Source: Tsukamurella pseudospumae
Lineage (GTDB): Bacteria > Actinomycetota > Actinomycetes > Mycobacteriales > Mycobacteriaceae
Reading direction: 5' to 3'
Length of the DNA stretch: 64,000 nucleotides
NCBI RefSeq assembly: GCF_001575205.1
Contig: NZ_LSRE01000009.1
Coordinates: 186,001 to 250,000 of the forward strand
This document shows positions 34,167 through 41,862 of this stretch, one piece after another. The first letter of the stretch is position 1. Each line of letters begins with the position of its first letter. Made by a program: the position numbers and the translations under genes. The notes under the pieces were generated by a model. The model saw only the letters and a program-made list of their open reading frames with translations. It did no database searches and was not told the origin of the DNA.

Positions 34167-34369
34167 GCGCCATCACCCGGCCTTCAGCGGCGGGTGCACT
34201 CCCGCGACCCTGCCGGCCTCCCGCGATCGCCACGGTGATCGCGGGAAGATTTCGCCGCCGCGCGAGTACGGTGCCCTGCGCCGCTGACCTCGCGGGAACG
34301 ATTCTCAGTCGCGGAGGTGGTCCGGAAACTCGGTGGACCGCGGAGGTGCAGTCGAATAGCGTGTCCCCC

Positions 34370-34438
34370 ATGGATATGCGGAAATTCCCCGAATCGCTGC
34401 GGCAGTGCTACTGCCGCCGGTTCGGTGTGCCCGCATAA
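34370..34438 (+). CDS. 22-codon leader ORF with Cys-Tyr-Cys, upstream of rtcB
   Basis: The frame starts MDMRKFPESLR and ends QCYCRRFGVPA-TAA. TAGCGT (34357-34362) lies seven bases before ATG 34370, with TGGACC 17 bases further up as a possible -35, so the RNA probably begins at the ATG. Two strong hairpins follow before rtcB. In mycobacteria, leaderless Cys-containing leader ORFs control sulfur genes by ribosome attenuation; by analogy this one may report charged tRNA-Cys. Expression is inferred. Confidence 0.55.
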   Translation: MDMRKFPESLRQCYCRRFGVPA

Positions 34439-34449
34439 CCTGCGGCAAC

Positions 34450-34499
34450 CCGGGCCGTCGTTCCACCGCCGGCCCGGTGCCATGCAGGACACGCATGGC
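34450..34499 (+). promoter_or_regulatory. Two tandem hairpins in the rtcB leader (possible attenuator)
   Basis: Stem 1: CCGGGCCG (34450-34457) with CGGCCCGG (34470-34477), 12-base loop. Stem 2: GCCATGC (34479-34485) with GCATGGC (34493-34499), 7-base loop. They start 12 bases after the leader ORF stop and end 39 bases before rtcB, where a stalled ribosome could alter their folding. The rest of 34167-34369 shows no gene. Confidence 0.55.
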
Positions 34500-34538
34500 T
34501 TCTCGGACCGGTGACCATCACATCGAGACGAGAAAGAC

Positions 34539-35705
34539 ATGGAGAAGATCAACAAGTCCCTGGTCTCGTGGGCGTCCATCCTGGACGAGAAGACCCGCGA
34601 GCAGGCGATCACCACGGCGAAGCTGCCGTTCATCTACCCGCACATCGCGCTGATGCCCGATGCCCACCTCGGGAAGGGCGCCACCGTCGGTTCGGTCATC
34701 CCGAGCCTCGGCGCCGTGGTTCCCGCGGCGGTCGGCGTCGACATCGGCTGCGGCATGATCGCGGTCCGCACGCAGTTCACGAAGAACGATCTGCCCGAGG
34801 ATCGTTCGACGGTCCGTGAGGCGATCGAGCGCGCGATCCCGTTGTCGGCCGGCCGCTACAACAAGAAGGTCGTGGCCACGGCGGAGCCCCGCATCGCCGA
34901 GCTCGAGTCGCTCGCCGAGCGTGCGGAGTTCGACCCCGGGCAGTACGCGGGGAACTGGCGGCTGCAGCTCGGAACGCTCGGATCCGGCAACCACTTCATC
35001 GAAGTTAGCCTAGATAATGATGACGTGGTGTGGGCCTTCCTGCACTCCGGATCCCGTGGCGTGGGCAACAAGATCGCCCAGCACCACATCGCGGTGGCGG
35101 CCCGCCTGTGCAAGCAGTGGTGGATCGAGCTGCCGGATCCGGATCTCGCGTACCTCGTCGAGGGCACGCGCGAGTTCCGCAGGTACATCGCCGAGCTGAA
35201 GTGGGCTCAGCACTTCGCGCTGCTCAACCGTGAGGAGATGATGGACGGGGTGATCCGCCAGCTCGGCGAGTGGGTGGGAACGCCCGTGGTCGAGGCGGAG
35301 CGGATCAACTGTCACCACAACTTCACCCAGCGCGAGACCCACTTCGGCAAGGAGGTGTGGGTGTCCCGTAAGGGCGCGATCGAGGCCTCCGAGGGCAAGC
35401 TCGGCCTCATTCCGGGCTCCATGGGAACGGCGTCGTACATCGTCGAGGGCAAGGGATACCCGCCGTCGCTGAACAGCTCGCCGCACGGCGCGGGCAGGGA
35501 GTACTCCCGGTCCGCGGCGCGGAAGGCGTTCACGCACGAGCAGCTGCGGGAGGCCATGGCGGGCATCGAGTTCCGTGACAGCGCCGACTTCATCGACGAG
35601 ATCCCGCAGGCCTACAAGCCGATCGATCGCGTCATGGCCGACGCGGAGCAGCTGGTGACGGTCCGTGCCGTCCTCCGCCAGATCGTCAACGTGAAGGGCC
35701 AGTAG
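34539..35705 (+). CDS. rtcB: RtcB-type RNA ligase
   Basis: RtcB joins RNA 2',3'-cyclic-phosphate or 3'-phosphate ends to 5'-OH ends using GTP and Mn2+. The 388-residue protein has MPDAHLGKGATVGSVIP, AVGVDIGCGMIAVRT (metal-binding Cys), TLGSGNHFIEV, AFLHSGSRGVGNKIA, INCHHNFTQRETHFG (metal His pair) and NSSPHGAGREYSRSAA, which holds the guanylated His. The length is slightly short (E. coli 408). ATG 34539 with a GAGACGAGAAAGAC leader. A short A/T-rich patch at about 35003-35022 uses rare codons (GTT AGC CTA GAT AAT). RNA repair or tRNA healing after damage or toxin cleavage is the likely role. Confidence 0.93.
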   Translation: MEKINKSLVSWASILDEKTREQAITTAKLPFIYPHIALMPDAHLGKGATVGSVIPSLGAVVPAAVGVDIGCGMIAVRTQFTKNDLPEDRSTVREAIERAIPLSAGRYNKKVVATAEPRIAELESLAERAEFDPGQYAGNWRLQLGTLGSGNHFIEVSLDNDDVVWAFLHSGSRGVGNKIAQHHIAVAARLCKQWWIELPDPDLAYLVEGTREFRRYIAELKWAQHFALLNREEMMDGVIRQLGEWVGTPVVEAERINCHHNFTQRETHFGKEVWVSRKGAIEASEGKLGLIPGSMGTASYIVEGKGYPPSLNSSPHGAGREYSRSAARKAFTHEQLREAMAGIEFRDSADFIDEIPQAYKPIDRVMADAEQLVTVRAVLRQIVNVKGQ

Positions 35706-35736
35706 TGCTGGGTTTCGCGTCGCCGTGATTCCAACC

Positions 35737-35766
35737 TTGACGCCGGGGCTTGTCCCGGGGCATTCT
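35737..35766 (+). promoter_or_regulatory. Promoter of the SAM-IV/aminotransferase transcript
   Basis: TTGACG (35737-35742), an 18-base spacer that itself contains a CCGGG/CCCGG hairpin, and CATTCT (35761-35766). The expected start near 35773 falls at the 5' edge of the riboswitch. Confidence 0.5.
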
Positions 35767-35771
35767 CGATG

Positions 35772-35853
35772 CAGGTCATGAGTGCCAGTGACAAGCCCCG
35801 GCTCGCTGGTCGGCAACCCTCCTCCGCGGTGGGGTGCTCCGGGTGACGACCTG
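35772..35853 (+). ncRNA. SAM-IV riboswitch
   Basis: The conserved SAM-IV core of actinomycetes is visible: GGTCATGAGTGCCAG, AAGCCCCGGCT, GGCAACCCTCC, CCGCGGTGGGGTGC and CCGGGTGACGACC, in that order. Stem P1 pairs CAGGTC (35772-35777) with GACCTG (35848-35853). SAM binding usually switches off downstream sulfur-amino-acid genes. The controlled gene, 86 bases downstream, is a cysteine-desulfurase-like enzyme. Confidence 0.9.
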
Positions 35854-35939
35854 GTCGTGCCGAACCGTGCACGGCAAGCGCGGATTCGCGGCACGGCTGA
35901 GGTCGGTGTCGCGCGTCCTCATACCGAAGGACTTCTGTC

Positions 35940-37241
35940 ATGAGCATCGCGACCACCGAGCGCACCGTCTGCCTCACCCCGACCGTCACGTCGCCTCTCA
36001 CCGCCGCCCGCAGCACGCCGCTGCCGCTGGGCCCGCTGGCCCGGGTGACCGGCGCGGACGAGTACGTCCCGGTCAGCGACGGTGCGACCGTCCGCTACGC
36101 CAACCTCGACTACGCGGCGAGCGCCCCGGCCCTGGCCGAGGTGCAGGAGGCGGTGCAGCGCGCGCTCGGCGAGTACGCGAGCGTGCACCGCGGCGCCGGC
36201 TACCTGTCGCAGCGTTCGACCTCCCGCTACGAGCGGGCCCGCGAGATCGTCGCCGACTTCGTCGGGGCGCGCGCCGACGACCACGTGATCTTCACCGGCA
36301 ACACCACCGATTCGATCAACCTGCTGGCGAGCTGCGTGCCGGGCGAGGTCGTGGTCCTCGATTGCGAGCACCACGCGAACCTGCTGCCCTGGAAGCGGAT
36401 CGGGGCCCGTGTGGTCTCCGCGCCGCTGTCCGTGGAGGGCACCCTGGAGGTGCTCGAGAAGGAACTGAGCCGCCGCCCGGCAGCGCTGGTCAGCGTGACC
36501 GGGGCGTCCAACGTCACTGGGGAGATACTGCCCATTCGCAGGCTCGCGGCGCTCGCGCACCGGCACGGCGCACGGATCGCCGTCGACGGTGCGCAGCTGG
36601 TCCCGCACCGTCGGATCTCCCTGCGCGAGAGCGGTGTCGACTACCTCGTGTTCTCCGGACACAAGCTGTACGCGCCCTTCGGTTCCGGTGTGATCGTCGG
36701 TCGCGCCGACTGGTTCGACGAGGCCGAGCCCTTCCGCTGCGGCGGAGGTGCCAGCTATCAGGTGATCGGGACGCCCGTCTCGAAGTCGGTCGAGGTGGCG
36801 TGGCACACGGGCCCCGCACGGCACGAGGCCGGATCGCCGAACGTACTGGGCGCGGTCGCGATCGGCGCCGCGTGCGAGGCGATCGCGAGCTTCGGCGAGG
36901 ACGCAGTCGCCCGGCACGAGCGCTTCCTCACCGACCTCCTGCTGACCTCGCTCGAGGGCATCGACGGGGTCCGCACGCTGAAGATCTGGGCCGACTCCAC
37001 CGAGCGGGTCGGCATCGTCGCGTTCACCGTGGCCGGCCGTACGCCGCGCGAGGTCGCGGAGTTCCTGTCCGACGACTACGGGATCGGCGTGCGGGACGGG
37101 AAGTTCTGCGCCCACCCCGTCGTTGATCGGTTGGGATGCCCGGACGGTGCCGTCCGAGCGAGCATCGGTCTCGGCACCGGCGAGAACGACGTCCGCCGCC
37201 TGGTGCGTGCCCTCGAAGACCTGTCCGCACGGACGAAGTGA
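35940..37241 (+). CDS. Class V aminotransferase, cysteine desulfurase-like
   Basis: This 433-residue PLP protein has the SufS-like layout: NLDYAASAPAL near the start, ASVHRGAGYLSQRST, TGNTTDSINLLAS, DCEHHANLLPW (PLP-contact His), VDGAQLVPHRRI with D216, and FSGHKLYAPFGSG with the PLP lysine K242. DGKFCAHPVVDRLG supplies C390 at the place of the persulfide-forming cysteine. It probably removes sulfur from cysteine or a related amino acid. The SAM-IV riboswitch upstream ties it to methionine/sulfur supply. ATG 35940. A small gene follows 14 bases later. Confidence 0.85.
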   Translation: MSIATTERTVCLTPTVTSPLTAARSTPLPLGPLARVTGADEYVPVSDGATVRYANLDYAASAPALAEVQEAVQRALGEYASVHRGAGYLSQRSTSRYERAREIVADFVGARADDHVIFTGNTTDSINLLASCVPGEVVVLDCEHHANLLPWKRIGARVVSAPLSVEGTLEVLEKELSRRPAALVSVTGASNVTGEILPIRRLAALAHRHGARIAVDGAQLVPHRRISLRESGVDYLVFSGHKLYAPFGSGVIVGRADWFDEAEPFRCGGGASYQVIGTPVSKSVEVAWHTGPARHEAGSPNVLGAVAIGAACEAIASFGEDAVARHERFLTDLLLTSLEGIDGVRTLKIWADSTERVGIVAFTVAGRTPREVAEFLSDDYGIGVRDGKFCAHPVVDRLGCPDGAVRASIGLGTGENDVRRLVRALEDLSARTK

Positions 37242-37254
37242 ATCTGGAGGAACC

Positions 37255-37641
37255 ATGACCGTCTCCCGTCCCGCACTGCTGGTCACCGTCGACGGTGAGC
37301 CCGGTGCCGCGGCACTGACCCGGGTACGCGCCGCGGACCTGCGCCTCGCGCAGCGCCAGCGCGGCTACCTGCGCGCCGAGGATGAGCGCGCGGGGCGGGA
37401 GCCCGGCGCGGTGGCGCTCGAGGTCGACGTCGTCATCGACGAACGCGCCGCGGACGCCCGCGCCAGCTACGCCCCCGACCATGCTGCGGCGGAGCAGGGC
37501 ATCACGTACGTGGGCACCCCGTCGGGCCTGCGCTCACTCATCGAGGACGTCTACGCGGCCGAGGTGGCGGATGCCGTGGTTCTGCGGCCCGTCGGCGGCG
37601 CCCGCACCAAGGACCTCATCGCCACCCTCCTCGCCGCGTAG
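37255..37641 (+). CDS. Small protein resembling the C-terminus of LLM-class flavin monooxygenases
   Basis: The protein has 128 residues from ATG 37255 (RBS CTGGAGG). The end, ITYVGTPSGLRSLIEDVYAAEVADAVVLRPVG, is like the C-terminal segment of luciferase-like flavin monooxygenases (G-T/S-P-x-x-V/L-x-x-L-I-E-x-x-x-x-x-x-x-D-x-x-L-x-P). The complete barrel (about 330-450 residues) is absent, so it is either a remnant or a separate small protein. It follows the SAM-IV-controlled gene and is probably co-transcribed, so a role in organosulfur use is possible. Confidence 0.6.
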   Translation: MTVSRPALLVTVDGEPGAAALTRVRAADLRLAQRQRGYLRAEDERAGREPGAVALEVDVVIDERAADARASYAPDHAAAEQGITYVGTPSGLRSLIEDVYAAEVADAVVLRPVGGARTKDLIATLLAA

Positions 37642-37676
37642 GCGCGGTCCCGGCCGATCGCGGCATACTGATCGGC

Positions 37677-38159
37677 GTGACCGAGCCGTACTCCGCCCGC
37701 ACCGAGACCGTCCGCGCGGCCCTGGCCGCGGCGGGCCACCCCGACACCGTCCGGCACGTGCCCGACGGTGCCAAGACCGCCGCCGAGGCGGCAGCCGCCC
37801 TGGGCTGCGAGGTGGGAGCGATCGCGAACAGCCTGATCTTCCTCGCCGACGGTGCGCCGCTGCTGGTGCTCTCGAGCGGTCGGCACCGCGTGGACACCGC
37901 AGGTCTGGCGGAGCGGCTCGGCGTGGGCCGTATCTCGCGTGCGAAGCCGGACGACGTGGCCGCGGCCACGGGGCAGGTGATCGGCGGTGTGTCGCCCGTC
38001 GGGCACCCGGAGCCACTGGTGACCGTGATCGACGAGTCGCTGCGCGACTATCCGGACCTGTACGCCGCGGCGGGGACGCACGACACGATCTTCCGCACCG
38101 ACTTCCCCGCACTCGTCGCGCTCACGGGTGCCAGAATCGTCATGACATCGGCCGGTTAG
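37677..38159 (+). CDS. ybaK: YbaK/EbsC-family aminoacyl-tRNA deacylase
   Basis: The 160-residue protein has the YbaK fold: KTAAEAAAALGCEVGAIANSLIFLADGAPLLVLSSGRHRVDTAGLAERLG, then TGQVIGGVSPVGHPEPLVTVIDESLRDYPDLYAAAGTHDTIFRTDFPALVALTGA. The Lys of family members at the 'AKSL' position is replaced here by Asn (IANSLIF). Such proteins clear mischarged Cys- or Ala-tRNA(Pro). GTG 37677 is seven bases from CATACT, a leaderless layout. Confidence 0.88.
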   Translation: MTEPYSARTETVRAALAAAGHPDTVRHVPDGAKTAAEAAAALGCEVGAIANSLIFLADGAPLLVLSSGRHRVDTAGLAERLGVGRISRAKPDDVAAATGQVIGGVSPVGHPEPLVTVIDESLRDYPDLYAAAGTHDTIFRTDFPALVALTGARIVMTSAG

Positions 38160-38182
38160 GCCGCTTCGCCCGAGTCGACTAG

Positions 38183-38202
38183 GCCTACTAATAATTGTAG
38201 GC
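38183..38202. promoter_or_regulatory. Operator upstream of the marR-MFS operon
   Basis: Inverted repeat GCCTAC-TAATAATT-GTAGGC, 62 bases before the marR ATG, in an A/T-rich patch. TAGGCT within its right arm could be a -10. A self-binding site for the MarR protein is likely. Confidence 0.6.
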
Positions 38203-38263
38203 TGCACGTAGTTTTGCATGTCCGAACACGGCGACGTGATCGGACCGGATCGGCGGAGGCGTG

Positions 38264-38740
38264 ATGACGGACGAGGAACGGGCAGAGCGGATCGAGGGGA
38301 TCGTCGGCGTGATCGCCGAACTGACCCGGCTGAAGGAGCGGCACGCGGTGATGACCCGGCACGCGGTCGCGCCGGACGGCGTGGAGCTGGCCGCGTACAC
38401 CGCGCTGTTCGCGCTGGTGAAGGGCGGGCCGATGCGATCGTCGGCGTTGGCCGAGCAGATCCACACGGACCCGTCGACGGCCAGCCGATACGTGACGACG
38501 CTGACCAACCTGGGCTATGCCGAGCGCACCGCCGACCCCTCGGACCGGCGCGCCGCGCTGGTGTCCGCCACGGAGGCGGGCGAGGCCAAGGTCGCGTTCA
38601 TCCGCGAGCAGCGCAACGAGAAGCTGCGCCCGCTCATGGAGGAGTGGACCGATGAGGAGATCGACCAGTTCGTGGTCCTCGGCAACCGCGCCCTGCTGCA
38701 GTTCGAGCAGGCGCTCAAGCTCATGCGGGGTGGCGAGTGA
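38264..38740 (+). CDS. MarR-family regulator
   Basis: This 158-residue MarR protein has ELAAYTALFALVKGGPMRSSALAEQIHTDPSTASRYVTTLTNLGYAERTADPSDRRAALVSATEAG, the helix-turn-helix and DRR wing. It is upstream of, and overlaps by four bases (GTGA), the MFS-TGT fusion, so it should be its regulator. ATG 38264 is chosen because GGAGG is four bases before it; GTG 38261 is adjacent. Confidence 0.9.
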   Translation: MTDEERAERIEGIVGVIAELTRLKERHAVMTRHAVAPDGVELAAYTALFALVKGGPMRSSALAEQIHTDPSTASRYVTTLTNLGYAERTADPSDRRAALVSATEAGEAKVAFIREQRNEKLRPLMEEWTDEEIDQFVVLGNRALLQFEQALKLMRGGE

Positions 38741-41700
38741 CCACGATGACGGCGGATGCCGTCGAGACCCCGGCGCCGTCGCTGACCCACAAGCAGATCC
38801 TCTACATCCTGTCCGGCCTGATGATCGGGATGTTCCTCGCGGCGCTCGACCAGACCATCGTGTCCACCGCGATCCGGACCATCGCCGACGACCTCAACGG
38901 CTACCAGCTCCAGGCGTGGGTCACCACGGCGTACCTCATCACCTCGACGATCGTCACGCCGCTCTACGGCAAGCTCTCGGACATCTACGGCCGCAAGCCC
39001 TTCTTCATGTTCGCCATCACGGTGTTCGTGATCGGCTCGCTGCTGTGCAGTACCTCGACGTCCATGTACGAGCTGGCCGCGTTCCGCGCCGTGCAGGGGC
39101 TCGGCGCCGGCGGCCTGATGTCCCTGGCGCTCACCATCATCGGCGACATCGTGCCGCCCCGCGAGCGAGCCAAGTACCAGGGCTACTTCCTCGCGGTGTT
39201 CGGCTCGAGCTCGGTCCTGGGACCGGTTCTCGGCGGCCTGTTCTCCGGCGCCGACCACATCCTCGGCATCTCCGGCTGGCGCTGGGTGTTCCTCGTCAAC
39301 GTGCCGATCGGCATCATCGCGCTGGCAGTGGTGTACCGCGTACTGCGGCTGCCGCACACCCGGCGCACGGGCGTGCGGATCGACTGGTTCGGCGCGGTCG
39401 CCCTCGCGGTGGGCCTGGTGCCGCTGCTCATCGTCGCCGAGCAGGGCCAGAAGTGGGGCTGGGGCTCCACCAACGCCCTGATCTGCTACGGCATCGGTGC
39501 GGCCGGCATCGTCGCCTTCATCGTGATCGAGAAGGTCATGGGCGAGGACGCGATCATCCCGCTGCGCATCTTCACGAACACCATCTTCGCGCAGGGCATC
39601 GTCATCTCGATGGTGGTGGGCGCCGCCATGTTCGGCGGGATCTCCCTGCTGCCGCAGTACTTCCAGGTGGTCCACGGCGCCAGCCCGATGAAGGCGGGCT
39701 TCCTGATGCTGCCGATGGTCGCGGGCATGATGACGGGCTCGATCCTCGCGGGCCAGATGATCTCCCGCACCGGCAAGTACCGGATCTATCCGATCATCGG
39801 CGCGGTCCTGCTCACCGCGGGCATGTTCGGCATGCACTACATCACCGCCGATGTGCAGATCGGCTGGGTCATGGGTGGTGCGGCCGTGATCGGCTTCGGC
39901 CTGGGCAATCTCATGCAACCGCTCACGCTGGCGCTGCAGAACATCCTGCCGCCGCGTGACATGGGCGTCTCGACCGCCGCCGCGACCTTCTTCCGCCAGA
40001 TCGGCGCGACGCTCGGCGTCGCGGTGTTCCTCTCGGTCCTGTTCGCGCAGATGCCGCAGAAGATGAAGGGGCGGCTCAGTGACGCCTCGTCGGATCCGAA
40101 CTACACCGCCGCCGTCCAGCACGCCGCCGCGGGCCACGACGGACAGCAGGCGCAGGACTTCGCCACGGGGCTGGTGCACGGCGACCCCCGCACGGTGAGC
40201 GGAGTCATGGACAACACGTCGGTCCTGGAGCAGCTCCCCGCGACTCTGGTGCACCCGCTCAAGGCCGGATTCGCCGACTCGATGGACGTGGTCTTCCTGT
40301 TCGTGACCGTCCTCGCCGCGATCGGCCTGGTGCTGGTGCTGTTCTGGAAGTCCGTGCCGCTGCGCGCCGCTCCCGCGATCGAGCAGGCCGCCGCGGGCGC
40401 CGAGTCGCCGTCGGCGGCCGCATCGGCGACGATGGAGGCCGCCGAGATCACCGCCGCCGCGGCGTCCGTGGCCGGTACGGCGCCGAAGGAGGAGACCGTG
40501 ACCGAGCCGCCGACCGTCCCCGTCCGGCCCGGAGGGTCGGCCCCGGAGCCGACGCCGACGCCCCTTCTCCCGGTCGCGCCCCCGACGCCCTCGCGCACGG
40601 AGATCGACGAGCTGCGGGCTCAGAACGCCTCCCTCGCAGCGGAGCTCGCGGAGCTGCGAACGGGGTACCGGGCGATCGCGGGAAGTACGCGGTTGCGCGC
40701 TTCGGGCATCACGGATCCGGTGCGGTTCACCGTCGAGGGCACGGCGCCCGCCGGGGCGCGCGCCGGTCGATTGGTGCTGCCGCGGGGCGAGATCGCCACG
40801 CCGGCGTTCGTTCCGGTCGCGGGGCGGGGCGCGATCGCAGGACTCACGCCGCGGGAGCTGACGGACCTGGGGACGCAGGCGCTGACCGTCGACCTGCACG
40901 AGTTGTACCTGCAGCCCGGACCGGACGTGATCGAGGGGATCGGCGGTATCGGTCGGGCGATGGCCTGGCCGGCGCCGATCGTCGCGGACACCGGTGTGGC
41001 CGCGATCGCGGCACAGCCCAAGACGCGGATCACCGACGAGGGCATCGCCTTCCGGAGCCGGCTCGATGGTTCCCCGCGCCGCTGGGACGCCGAGGAAGCG
41101 GTGCGCCTGGCGCACCGGATGGGCTTCGACGTCGCGTTCGCCCTGGCCGACCCCACGGATCCGGGCCGAACGGAGCGGTGGGCGCGGCGCGCCCTGGCCG
41201 AGCACGGTTGGCAGACCGCTGATCGGCACGACGCCGTCTCGCTGTGGGCCGTCGTGGCCGGCGGTCCGGATCCGGAGGTTCGACGGTCCGCCGCCCGCGC
41301 GGTGCGGCGCCTGGCCGACGAGGACCGTCGCGCCGGCGGCCTCGGATTCGGCGGTTACCGGCTCGAAGGCGTGGAGAACCCGGCGGCGCTGAGGGCCGCG
41401 GTCGGTGAGCTGGAGGCGGACCGTCCTCGGTACGTGGCGGCGGTCGACGGCCCGGCGGAGCTACTGGCGGCGATCGAGGCGGGAGTCGACCTGGTCGATG
41501 GGACCGCCCCGGCGCGCGCGGGCGCGGAGGGGCGCGTGTTCACCTCGACGGGCGTCCTGGATGTCACGGATCCGTCCCTGCGAGCGGACTTCCGGCCCCT
41601 GGACCCGGCGGGGCCGGGCCTGCTCGGTGGGAACCGGGTGGACGAGTTCACCCGGGCGTACGTGCACCACCTGTTCGCGGCGAACGAGGGCCTCGCGGTC

Positions 41701-41826
41701 ACGCTGTGCACGTTGCACAACGAGCACTTCTTCGTCGGCCTCGCAGCGGCAGCACGGAAAGCCATCCTCAATGGAGGTTATTCCGAGTTCACGACGTCAT
41801 TCCTCCGGGGGTTCGGTAAGGTCTAG
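38737..41826 (+). CDS. DHA2-type MFS exporter fused to a tRNA-guanine-transglycosylase-like domain
   Basis: This is one uninterrupted 1029-residue frame. Residues 1-537 are a 14-helix drug:H+ antiporter (FLAALDQTIVSTAIRTIADDL, GKLSDIYGRKP, GPVLGGLFSG). A Pro/Ala-rich linker with a short coiled coil (EIDELRAQNASLAAELAELR) leads to residues about 660-1027, which match TGT along the whole barrel: GRLVLPRGEIATPAFVPVAG, VADTGVAAIAAQP with D751, FRSRLDGSPRRWDAEEAV, GVDLVDGTAPARAG with D921 at the nucleophile position, and FTRAYVHHLFAANEGLAVTLCTLHNEHFF. The zinc cysteines of the family are absent and the base-recognition Asp/Gln are changed. GTG 38737 overlaps the marR stop. Substrate is unknown; a link to 7-deazapurines is inference. 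Confidence 0.85.
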   Translation: MTTMTADAVETPAPSLTHKQILYILSGLMIGMFLAALDQTIVSTAIRTIADDLNGYQLQAWVTTAYLITSTIVTPLYGKLSDIYGRKPFFMFAITVFVIGSLLCSTSTSMYELAAFRAVQGLGAGGLMSLALTIIGDIVPPRERAKYQGYFLAVFGSSSVLGPVLGGLFSGADHILGISGWRWVFLVNVPIGIIALAVVYRVLRLPHTRRTGVRIDWFGAVALAVGLVPLLIVAEQGQKWGWGSTNALICYGIGAAGIVAFIVIEKVMGEDAIIPLRIFTNTIFAQGIVISMVVGAAMFGGISLLPQYFQVVHGASPMKAGFLMLPMVAGMMTGSILAGQMISRTGKYRIYPIIGAVLLTAGMFGMHYITADVQIGWVMGGAAVIGFGLGNLMQPLTLALQNILPPRDMGVSTAAATFFRQIGATLGVAVFLSVLFAQMPQKMKGRLSDASSDPNYTAAVQHAAAGHDGQQAQDFATGLVHGDPRTVSGVMDNTSVLEQLPATLVHPLKAGFADSMDVVFLFVTVLAAIGLVLVLFWKSVPLRAAPAIEQAAAGAESPSAAASATMEAAEITAAAASVAGTAPKEETVTEPPTVPVRPGGSAPEPTPTPLLPVAPPTPSRTEIDELRAQNASLAAELAELRTGYRAIAGSTRLRASGITDPVRFTVEGTAPAGARAGRLVLPRGEIATPAFVPVAGRGAIAGLTPRELTDLGTQALTVDLHELYLQPGPDVIEGIGGIGRAMAWPAPIVADTGVAAIAAQPKTRITDEGIAFRSRLDGSPRRWDAEEAVRLAHRMGFDVAFALADPTDPGRTERWARRALAEHGWQTADRHDAVSLWAVVAGGPDPEVRRSAARAVRRLADEDRRAGGLGFGGYRLEGVENPAALRAAVGELEADRPRYVAAVDGPAELLAAIEAGVDLVDGTAPARAGAEGRVFTSTGVLDVTDPSLRADFRPLDPAGPGLLGGNRVDEFTRAYVHHLFAANEGLAVTLCTLHNEHFFVGLAAAARKAILNGGYSEFTTSFLRGFGKV

Positions 41827-41862
41827 CCCGATCCCCGTCCTCCTATCGGCAGGAGAAAGCCG

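Noticed and set aside
38515-41229. 904-residue antisense frame to the MFS-TGT gene
   Set aside because: Antisense shadow with no recognisable domain, while the sense frame matches two families.
40720-41826. Separate TGT gene starting at an internal GTG
   Set aside because: No RBS or promoter is visible before 40720 and the linker is in frame without a stop, so the fusion reading is simpler; not fully excluded.
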